A DNA stretch of 9,017 bases from Acidimicrobiaceae bacterium (GTDB lineage Bacteria > Actinomycetota > Acidimicrobiia > Acidimicrobiales > Ilumatobacteraceae), in NCBI GenBank assembly GCA_003455715.1, contig DMQJ01000114.1, positions 1-9,017 on the forward strand, in the 5' to 3' direction. Under the pieces are notes generated by a model, which was not told where the DNA came from, ran no database searches, and saw only the letters and a list, made by a program, of their open reading frames with translations. Of the stretch, positions 1 through 5,228 are shown piece after piece (the first letter of the stretch is position 1; every line of letters starts with the position of its first letter). Position numbers and translations under genes: made by a program.

Positions 1-555
1 CTCCAGCTCGCGGATTTGCCGCCTCGCTGCAGCCAGCTCGCCTTCGTGGCGCTCGACGCTGGCCTGTGCAGACGACGCCGACGCTGCGGTCTGCGCGAGC
101 GACTCCTGCATGGCCACGAGCTCCACCCGCGCCCGGGCCGCGGCGGCCTCTGCAGCGTGACGCCGACGCTGTTCGCGTTGGAGTTCTGCCGCCACGTCGG
201 CGGCAGCGGCATCGGCCTCGGCGGCCGCCAGTGCGTCGGCTGCTGCGGCCTGCCAGCCATCGGGTCGGGTGAGCCACAGCATGCCCACCTCGTCGACCAG
301 CTCGGGAGTGGCCGCCAGGCCGAGACGACGGAGAAACACTGGATCGGCTTCCACCACCGCTCGGATGGTGGGCAGCGCCGCCGCAGAGAGCCGGTTGAGC
401 TTCAGGTAGGGCTTGAGCCCATTCGGGAACGGAAGGGCCGGGCGCAACTTGGCGCCGGCTGCAGCGACGCCGACGGCGAACTCGAGTGCGCTGAGGAGCG
501 CCCGATCGGGCAGGCCCGACTCCGCCGCAGGCGACGGAGGCGAGTCGGCAGGCAC
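1..555 (-). CDS. Coiled-coil protein, probable N-terminal part of a NYN (YacP-like) domain RNA-binding protein; cut by the window edge
   Basis: The reading frame is open from a GTG at 553-555 to the window edge, giving 185 codons with no stop. An in-frame TAG at 565-567 lies just upstream, and this GTG is the only ATG/GTG/TTG codon between that stop and the conserved-looking part, so the start is fairly firm. Residues 1-14 are a Pro/Ala/Ser-rich tail. Residues 15-105 form a helical head with the phrases LPDRALLSALEF, FPNGLKPYLKLNRL and LWLTRPDGW. From about 105 to 185 the protein is an Ala/Glu/Arg-rich coiled coil. This layout matches, from memory, actinobacterial proteins whose C-terminus is a NYN/PIN-type nuclease domain (DUF901/YacP), but that domain is outside the window, so the function is inference. 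The gene diverges from an SOS-type nuclease gene and shares its control region. The coiled-coil part alone could fit many unrelated proteins. Confidence 0.6.
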   Translation of the reverse strand, partial: MPADSPPSPAAESGLPDRALLSALEFAVGVAAAGAKLRPALPFPNGLKPYLKLNRLSAAALPTIRAVVEADPVFLRRLGLAATPELVDEVGMLWLTRPDGWQAAAADALAAAEADAAAADVAAELQREQRRRHAAEAAAARARVELVAMQESLAQTAASASSAQASVERHEGELAAARRQIRELE

Positions 556-561
556 ACGCTC

Positions 562-567
562 AGGCTA
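562..567 (-). promoter_or_regulatory. -10-like TAGCCT, possible leaderless promoter of the coiled-coil gene
   Basis: On the minus strand TAGCCT is followed by six bases and then the GTG start. This would place transcription initiation at or next to the start codon. No convincing -35 hexamer and no Shine-Dalgarno are visible. The same hexamer stands at a similar distance before trpD. The LexA-type boxes begin about 27 bp further upstream. Confidence 0.35.
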
Positions 568-593
568 GCGATCGTCGAGCCACCGCCCCGGAC

Positions 594-607
594 CGAACAC
601 CCGTTCT
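594..607. promoter_or_regulatory. LexA (SOS) box 1, CGAACACCCGTTCT
   Basis: The sequence contains GAAC-N4-GTTC, the core of the LexA operator used in Bacillus and Actinobacteria. It departs from the CGAACRNRYGTTCG consensus at one inner position (C instead of R) and at the last base. It is also one arm of a perfect 12-bp inverted repeat with box 2 (595-606 and 615-626). It lies immediately upstream of a TTGACG -35-like hexamer at 607-612. LexA binding is inferred from the motif. Confidence 0.75.
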
Positions 608-636
608 TGACGACGAACGGGTGTTCGTGGTGAACT
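607..636 (+). promoter_or_regulatory. Candidate promoter of the exonuclease/GIY-YIG gene, enclosed by LexA boxes
   Basis: TTGACG at 607-612 is a good -35 hexamer. The best -10 candidate at normal spacing (18 bp) is TGAACT at 631-636, which is weak. Initiation would then fall at about 643-645, on the GTG at 645. LexA at the two boxes would block both elements. The -35 and boxes are clear, while the -10 is uncertain. Confidence 0.45.
614..627. promoter_or_regulatory. LexA (SOS) box 2, CGAACGGGTGTTCG
   Basis: This box matches the CGAACRNRYGTTCG consensus at every position. Its centre is 20 bp from that of box 1, about two helical turns, so two LexA dimers could sit on the same face of the DNA. 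It falls in the spacer after the TTGACG hexamer and covers the most upstream possible GTG start (621) of the nuclease gene. This argues that the real start is further downstream. Confidence 0.8.
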
Positions 637-644
637 GGCCAACT

Positions 645-2294
645 GTGCAACGTACGTTCGACGATCTCGGCACCCCGCTGCGCGATGTCACGTTCTGCGT
701 GCTCGACATCGAAACCACCGGCAGCGACCGCGGCGGCGACGGCATCACCGAGATCGGCGTCGTGAAGGTGCGCGCGGGCGAATGCCTGGGCACCATGGGC
801 ACATTGGTGAACCCCGGGCGGGCCATCGCCCCATCGGTGGTGGTACTCACCGGCATCACCGACCACATGGTGGCGGCTGCTCCTCGCATCGAAACCGTGC
901 TGCCGACCCTGCAGGAGTTCGTCGCCGACAGTGTCATCGTCGGTCACAACGTCGGCTTCGACATGGGGTTCATCAACACGGCACTGCGCCGCAGCGGGCG
1001 AGAACCTTTCCGTAACACGGTCGTCGACACGCTGCCCCTCGCACGGCGACTGGTGCGCGACGAGGTGCCCGACTGCCGGTTGGGCACGCTCGCCTCACGA
1101 TTCAGACTCGGCCATCGGCCCACGCACCGCGCGCTCGACGATGCCTTGGCCACCACCGACTTGTTGCACCTCCTGCTCGAGCGCGCGGCCGGTCTGGGCG
1201 TGATGGGGCTCGACGACCTGGTGGCGCTGCCGTCCATCGGTCACCATGCCCAGGCCGCCAAGCTGCGCCTCACCGACGCGCTGCCCCGCACGCCCGGGGT
1301 GTACCGCTTCCTCGATGCGCGGGGCGAAGTGCTCTACGTGGGCAAGGCCACCAACCTGCGGCAGCGCGTGCGCAGCTATTTCGGCAACGACGAGCGCCGC
1401 AAGGTGGGCGGATTGCTGCGAGAGACCCAGCGCGTGGCGCACTCGGTCACGGAGGATCCGTTGGTGGCCGAGGTGCTGGAGTTGCGCTACCTCCACCGTC
1501 TCAACCCGCGCTACAACCGGGTGGGCACCACCTGGCAAAAGTACTGCTACGTGCGCCTCACCACCGACGAGACGTGGCCCCGCCTGGTGGTGACCAACGA
1601 GCCAGCGGCCACTGGTGTGCACGTTGGGCCGCTCCCGTCACGCGCTGCGGCGCAGGCGGTCATCGAGGCCGTGCAGAGTGCGCTGCCCATCCGTCGCTGC
1701 ACCACCCGCATCGGTCGCTCGTTTCGCCCAGCGCCGGGGGCGTCGCCGTGTCGTGGCGCTCAGCTTGGAGTGGCAATGTGCCCCTGCACCGGCGACGCCG
1801 ACGAGGCCGCGTACTGGCGGGTGGTGGCCCAGGTGGTGGCCGCGCTCACCACGTCGCCCGACATCGTGCTCACGCCGCTGTGGCGTCGAGTGGAGGCGCT
1901 GGCAATTGCCCAGCGCTACGAAGAGGCCGCCGCGGCGCGAGATCGCGCGAACGCGTTCGCCGCTGCGGTGCATCGTCAACGGCTCGCCGACCAACTCCGG
2001 GCGGCAGGCGAGTTGGAAGTGCGCCTGCACGACACGGTGCTGCGCATTCACCATGGCGTGCTCGCCGACGCCTACGTTGAGGGGCGGCTGCCCACGGGGC
2101 TCGAGCTTCCGCCGCCCGACGCGCCGGCATTCCCGGCCCCGCTCCCCCGCGACGCTGCCGACGAAGTCCTGTGCCTGGCCCGGGCGCTCGAGAAAGCGAG
2201 CTTCCACGCTCGGCTGCTGTCGTGCACCGGCCAATGGGCACAACCGGCCGCACCGGTTCCCGAGGTCACCCGCCTCGCCCTCAGCGCAGCCTGA
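645..2294 (+). CDS. DEDDh exonuclease / GIY-YIG endonuclease fusion, UvrC/Cho-like DNA repair nuclease
   Basis: The protein has 549 residues if it starts at GTG 645. In-frame GTGs at 621, 627 and 630 are alternatives, but 621 lies inside a LexA box, and family members begin, as I recall, close to the VQRTFDDLGTPL seen here. Residues 15-185 form a DnaQ-like 3'-5' exonuclease with motif I D21/E23 (LDIETTG), motif II HNVGFD with D106, and motif III H161-x4-D166. Residues 216-291 form a GIY-YIG nuclease: GVY 218-220, YVG 231-233, catalytic-type R241 and E279, ending NPRYN. C352, C369, C379 and C381 resemble the four cysteines after the GIY-YIG domain of UvrC. Residues 418-441 (RYEEAAAARDRA) resemble a UVR motif, the UvrB-binding helix. 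No UvrC RNase-H/HhH half is present, so this is the Cho-like type. Family knowledge suggests 3'-side incision of damaged DNA, and the SOS boxes fit that. The exact substrate is not known. Confidence 0.92.
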   Translation: MQRTFDDLGTPLRDVTFCVLDIETTGSDRGGDGITEIGVVKVRAGECLGTMGTLVNPGRAIAPSVVVLTGITDHMVAAAPRIETVLPTLQEFVADSVIVGHNVGFDMGFINTALRRSGREPFRNTVVDTLPLARRLVRDEVPDCRLGTLASRFRLGHRPTHRALDDALATTDLLHLLLERAAGLGVMGLDDLVALPSIGHHAQAAKLRLTDALPRTPGVYRFLDARGEVLYVGKATNLRQRVRSYFGNDERRKVGGLLRETQRVAHSVTEDPLVAEVLELRYLHRLNPRYNRVGTTWQKYCYVRLTTDETWPRLVVTNEPAATGVHVGPLPSRAAAQAVIEAVQSALPIRRCTTRIGRSFRPAPGASPCRGAQLGVAMCPCTGDADEAAYWRVVAQVVAALTTSPDIVLTPLWRRVEALAIAQRYEEAAAARDRANAFAAAVHRQRLADQLRAAGELEVRLHDTVLRIHHGVLADAYVEGRLPTGLELPPPDAPAFPAPLPRDAADEVLCLARALEKASFHARLLSCTGQWAQPAAPVPEVTRLALSAA

Positions 2295-2303
2295 ACGCGG
2301 CCT

Positions 2304-2315
2304 CACCCCGGGGTG
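2304..2315. terminator. Short palindrome CACCCCGGGGTG between convergent genes
   Basis: A perfect 12-bp palindrome fills most of the 22-bp gap between the convergent ends of the nuclease gene and thrB. As RNA it would form at most a four-pair stem with a CCGG loop, and no U-run follows on either strand. It may mark a weak bidirectional terminator, but a chance GC palindrome is equally possible. Confidence 0.25.
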
Positions 2316-2316
2316 G

Positions 2317-3147
2317 TCAACTCGCCTCGATCACCGCTCCGGCGTGATCGATGCGCAACAACTTCGTGTGCCCGTCGGCTGGCAGCGCCGCGGCAATGCG
2401 TTCGGCATCGTCGACCCGACACATTGCAGCCACGGTGGGGCCCGACCCGCTCAACCATGCGGCCAATGCACCGGCCTCCAGCGCAGTGTCGAGCGCCACC
2501 CGCGACGGCTGAGCGGCGGCCAGCCGCAGGTCTTGGTGCAAGCGATCGCGGGTGGCTTCGCGGAGTGCATCCACATCGCCTGCCGCGAGCGCCGCCACCA
2601 ACAGCGCCGTCCGACCGAGGTTGAACACCACGTCGGCGAGCGGCACCGACGACGGCAGTGCGGTACGCGACTGGTCGGTGGAGGTGGTGAACGACGGCAC
2701 CCACATCACCATCACCGGGTCGATGCTCAGCGGCAGCCGCACAGCACGTCCGCCGGCGGTGGCCACCACCCCGCCGTAGAGCGAGGCAGCCACATTGTCG
2801 GCGTGATGCTCGAGCTCGGTGGCAAGCGCGAGCAGTGCGGGCATTGCGGCGACGAGTGCGTCGGCGTCGGCACCATGACGCTGGGCGTGTGCAGCCACCA
2901 GACCCCCTACGCGCACGGCCCCGCTGAAGCCCATGCCGCGCCCCATCGGAATGGGCGAGCGCACCCACGCCGGCCCCTCGCCGCCGTGCATCCGGAAGGC
3001 AACCGTGGCCGGATGATGCTCGTCGACCTGCTGGGCGCCCTCGGGTGCCTCGCCCACGCCGACGTCAGCGTGCAGCGACAGCGCCATGCCCAAGGTGTCG
3101 AAACCCGGGCCAAGATTGGCCGACGATGCCGGCACACGAACGAACAT
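2317..3147 (-). CDS. thrB: Homoserine kinase (GHMP family)
   Basis: ATP-dependent phosphorylation of L-homoserine to O-phosphohomoserine in threonine synthesis, in the cytoplasm. The protein has 276 residues, somewhat shorter than the roughly 300 usual for ThrB. The N-terminal PASSANLGPGFDTLG (6-20) is the ThrB/GHMP signature. The nucleotide loop is at 65-77 (PIPMGRGMGFSGA), HADNVAASLYGG is at 115-126, and the C-terminal GHMP motif SGSGPT is at 233-238. The loop is unusual: the common GLGSS is GMGFS, so one loop serine is replaced by Phe, while the second Ser and the glycines remain. Its ATG shares one base with the TGA of trpD (TGATG), and no Shine-Dalgarno is visible, so it is probably translated by re-initiation after trpD. 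ThrB is the best assignment from the HxDNVA and PASSANLGPGFD motifs, but another GHMP substrate cannot be excluded. Confidence 0.87.
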   Translation of the reverse strand: MFVRVPASSANLGPGFDTLGMALSLHADVGVGEAPEGAQQVDEHHPATVAFRMHGGEGPAWVRSPIPMGRGMGFSGAVRVGGLVAAHAQRHGADADALVAAMPALLALATELEHHADNVAASLYGGVVATAGGRAVRLPLSIDPVMVMWVPSFTTSTDQSRTALPSSVPLADVVFNLGRTALLVAALAAGDVDALREATRDRLHQDLRLAAAQPSRVALDTALEAGALAAWLSGSGPTVAAMCRVDDAERIAAALPADGHTKLLRIDHAGAVIEAS

Positions 3148-4208
3148 CAGTGACCGAACTCGGCGGCAGCGGCCTGCGACACTGCGACGAATCGATCGAG
3201 CGTGGCCGCCGCGGCACCCGAGTCGATGGTGCTGGCAGCGAGCGCCAGGCCTTCCTCCAACGACGACGCTGCGTCGGCCACCACTAGCGCAGCCGCGGCA
3301 TTGAGTACGACGATGTTGCGATGGGCGCCGTGCTGGCCGCCCATCACCCGCCGCACCACTTCGGCGTTCACGTCGGGCGTGCCCCCCACGAGTTCGTCCA
3401 TGATGGCCGGGGCGAGACCCAACTCGACCGGGTCGACGCTGAAGTGGCGCACCGTGTCGTCGTCGAGGGCGAGCACGGTGGAAGGGCCGGTGGTGGTGAG
3501 TTCGTCGAGGCCGTTGCCGTGCACCACCCAGGCGCGGTGCGAGCCATGCAGACGCAGCGATGCCAGCATGCGCTCAGCGACGGCCGGGTTGGCGACGCCG
3601 ATCAGTTGCCGGCGAACGCGCCCCGGGTTGGCCATCGGCCCGAGCAGGTTGAACACCGTGGGGATGCCGATCTCCTTACGGCTCGGCGCAGCGAACCGGA
3701 ACGCCGGGTGATAGCGCGGTGCAAGGCAGAAGCCGATGCCTGCCTCCTCCACGCATCGACGTACGCCCTCCGGCGCCAACTCCACGGCGACGCCGAGCGC
3801 CTCGAGCACGTCGGCCGTGCCGCACTGCGAACTGGCGGCGCGGGCACCGTGCTTGCACACCGGCACTCCTGCGCCGGCCGTGACGATGGCGGCCATGGTG
3901 GACACGTTGATGCTGTGGCTGCGGTCGCCACCGGTGCCGACGATGTCGATGGCCTTGTCGCGCAGTTCGTCGGACAGCGGCACCAGCGTGGCGGCGTCGA
4001 GGACGGCGTCGAGCAAGCCGGAGATTTCCTCGGGGGTTTCACCCTTTGCCCGCAGCGCAACGATGAAGCCGATGAGCTGGGCAGGCGTGGCCTCACCGGC
4101 GAGGATGGTGGCCATCGCCGCGCGGGCGTGTGATGCGGGAAGGTCGCGGCGCTCCAACAACTCGGTGAGTACCGTCGGCCATCCACCCAACTCATCGATG
4201 TGACTCAT
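3147..4208 (-). CDS. trpD: Anthranilate phosphoribosyltransferase
   Basis: Transfers the phosphoribosyl group of PRPP to anthranilate, the second step of tryptophan synthesis from chorismate. At 353 residues it has the normal family length. The helical N-terminal domain is followed by the PRPP-binding VGTGGD (90-95), NVST (101-104), KHGARAASSQCGTADVLEALG (from 119), RYHPAFR and the FNLLGPMANP segment. In most TrpD proteins the KHG motif reads KHGNR. Here the Asn is Ala (A122), which is an active-site position. Translation starts at ATG 4206-4208. A TAGCCT hexamer eight bases upstream suggests a leaderless transcript. The gene ends in a one-base overlap with thrB, so the two amino-acid genes form one unit. 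A WhiB-like gene lies 46 bp upstream on the same strand. Confidence 0.93.
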   Translation of the reverse strand: MSHIDELGGWPTVLTELLERRDLPASHARAAMATILAGEATPAQLIGFIVALRAKGETPEEISGLLDAVLDAATLVPLSDELRDKAIDIVGTGGDRSHSINVSTMAAIVTAGAGVPVCKHGARAASSQCGTADVLEALGVAVELAPEGVRRCVEEAGIGFCLAPRYHPAFRFAAPSRKEIGIPTVFNLLGPMANPGRVRRQLIGVANPAVAERMLASLRLHGSHRAWVVHGNGLDELTTTGPSTVLALDDDTVRHFSVDPVELGLAPAIMDELVGGTPDVNAEVVRRVMGGQHGAHRNIVVLNAAAALVVADAASSLEEGLALAASTIDSGAAAATLDRFVAVSQAAAAEFGH

Positions 4209-4216
4209 GGGCGATG

Positions 4217-4222
4217 AGGCTA
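4217..4222 (-). promoter_or_regulatory. -10-like TAGCCT, possible leaderless promoter of trpD-thrB
   Basis: Minus-strand TAGCCT followed by eight bases and the ATG of trpD would place the transcript start at or next to the A of the start codon. There is no Shine-Dalgarno in this stretch and no clear -35 hexamer. If correct, trpD-thrB has its own promoter and does not depend on whiB. Confidence 0.4.
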
Positions 4223-4230
4223 CGCGACTG

Positions 4231-4246
4231 CGCCGCCTCAGCGGCG
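4231..4246 (-). terminator. Small stem-loop after the whiB-like gene
   Basis: CGCCGC-CTCA-GCGGCG on the plus strand gives a six-pair GC stem with a four-base loop, beginning eight bases past the WhiB stop codon. There is no U-run after it. It could be a weak terminator that separates whiB from trpD. Its small size in GC-rich DNA leaves chance a real possibility. Confidence 0.3.
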
Positions 4247-4254
4247 AGCGAATG

Positions 4255-4494
4255 TCAGGCGGTGCGGCGTCGCTGGCGGATCATTCGCCGACGCTCGCGC
4301 TCGGTGGCACCACCCCACACCCCCGCCTTCTCGCGGATGGTGAGGGCGTACTCCAGGCACGCCACCCGAACACCACATTGGGCGCACACCTCTTTGGCAT
4401 CGAGCGCCTCGTCGTCGTCATCTGGGTAGAAGATGGTGGGGTCGAGACCCCGACACGCCCCCAGTTGCCGCCACTGAATCTCTTTGGCCGACAC
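4255..4494 (-). CDS. WhiB-family [4Fe-4S] transcription factor
   Basis: A small protein of 79 residues from GTG 4494, with AAAGGA just upstream at a rather short spacing. An in-frame GTG at 4524 is a less likely start because no Shine-Dalgarno precedes it. All four cluster cysteines are present: C14, then C37-x2-C40-x5-C46. The turn GVWGG is at 58-62, and the C-terminal helix is very basic (RERRRMIRQRRR), which fits DNA contact. WhiB proteins are confined to Actinobacteria and their phages. Many bind the principal sigma factor and sense NO, oxygen or redox state. The LGACRGLDPTIFYP start is nearest to the WhiB1-4 types, but I cannot assign it to a numbered subfamily. The neighbouring DUF3501/rubrerythrin operon lies 110 bp upstream on the same strand, and trpD lies downstream. 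Confidence 0.93.
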   Translation of the reverse strand: MSAKEIQWRQLGACRGLDPTIFYPDDDDEALDAKEVCAQCGVRVACLEYALTIREKAGVWGGATERERRRMIRQRRRTA

Positions 4495-4530
4495 GATTCC
4501 TTTGCCCCCGTACTCGTTGGGCACCCGGAC

Positions 4531-4544
4531 GCCGGGCGCCGGGC
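4531..4544. repeat. Tandem heptamer GCCGGGC x2 in the whiB leader region
   Basis: Two exact adjacent copies of GCCGGGC lie between the -10-like hexamer and the whiB start, with the palindrome GGCGCC at their junction. In the RNA they can fold with neighbouring CCGG stretches. The repeat is visible, but no function can be claimed. Confidence 0.4.
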
Positions 4545-4547
4545 GCG

Positions 4548-4553
4548 AATCTA
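4548..4553 (-). promoter_or_regulatory. -10-like TAGATT upstream of the whiB-like gene
   Basis: Minus-strand TAGATT fits the actinobacterial TAnnnT -10 and would give a leader of roughly 45 bases before the GTG, unlike the leaderless arrangement of other genes here. No -35 at 16-19 bp is visible. Further upstream, 4580-4598 is a strikingly AT-rich island (TTTGTGACATTT) that might hold a regulator site. Confidence 0.3.
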
Positions 4554-4604
4554 GGGCCACCCCCGGCGTGAGCGCCAGAGGCAATTTGTGACATTTCCGC
4601 GCGG

Positions 4605-5228
4605 TCAGTCGGGGCGCAGATCGGTGAGCAACTCGGCCACGGTCGACGGGGCCAGCTCGATGCTCTCCAGATACTGCGGGTGGTCGATCTCCAGCCGAAC
4701 ACCGACACCATCGGAACCTTCGGCGGCGCCGAAGGCAGCCACCTGCTCGGGCGTGAATGCGAAGGTGAGGTAGTGCACCGCCGCAGTCGCGTGCTCGCGG
4801 GTGAGCTGCGCAGCGTGTTGCGGGTCGACCTCGCAGCGCACGGTGTCGCCGTTGGGCAGCACGAACCGAACGTGGGTCTCGATGCCGACCAGCTTGGGCA
4901 GCCACTCGCGCACCTGGTCGTCGGAGGTGAGCTCGATGAACAGGGTGGCGCACAGCTGACCGGGCTCGGGCACCATCGGGTTGTACGCGGCCAGTTCTTC
5001 GTTGATGCCCTCGTCGGTGAAGATGCGCTCCACCCGGGCCATCTCCTGGATCTGGTAGCGCATCGTCTCGCGGTTCTCGAACGTGACCGTGATGATGGTG
5101 CCGAGGTGCACGCGGCGGCGTTGCTTCAATGCCATGATGCGCTCGCGCATCGCCGACCGCTCGCGCTCGTAGGCGCGTGCATCGAGAATGTCGTCGAGGG
5201 TGAGCTTGCGAGACGCCATGGTGGTCAT
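4605..5228 (-). CDS. DUF3501 family protein
   Basis: A 207-residue soluble protein with no signal peptide, no membrane segment and no cysteine cluster. I recognise it as DUF3501 from the N-terminal [18 protein letters not shown], the basic KQRRRVHLG and the [19 protein letters not shown] segment. This family is usually found beside rubrerythrin and a CCG-domain Fe-S protein, as here. Its biochemical role is not known to me. The start at 5226-5228 is favoured because it forms an ATGA overlap with the stop of the preceding gene and is preceded by GAGGAGGAGG, a strong if close Shine-Dalgarno. An in-frame ATG at 5219 is the alternative. The C-terminal half is acidic and ends in [19 protein letters not shown]. 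Being last in a peroxide-type operon suggests a partner or assembly factor for the Fe-S protein, which is inference. Confidence 0.85.
   Translation of the reverse strand: MTTMASRKLTLDDILDARAYERERSAMRERIMALKQRRRVHLGTIITVTFENRETMRYQIQEMARVERIFTDEGINEELAAYNPMVPEPGQLCATLFIELTSDDQVREWLPKLVGIETHVRFVLPNGDTVRCEVDPQHAAQLTREHATAAVHYLTFAFTPEQVAAFGAAEGSDGVGVRLEIDHPQYLESIELAPSTVAELLTDLRPD

Noticed and set aside
16..633. 205-codon plus-strand frame at the left end
   Set aside because: It is a low-complexity Arg/His-rich translation that runs through the SOS boxes and is antisense to the coiled-coil gene.
1615..3153. 512-codon plus-strand frame spanning the nuclease gene end and antisense thrB
   Set aside because: It crosses two well-supported genes and its translation is Arg/Pro-rich with no motif.
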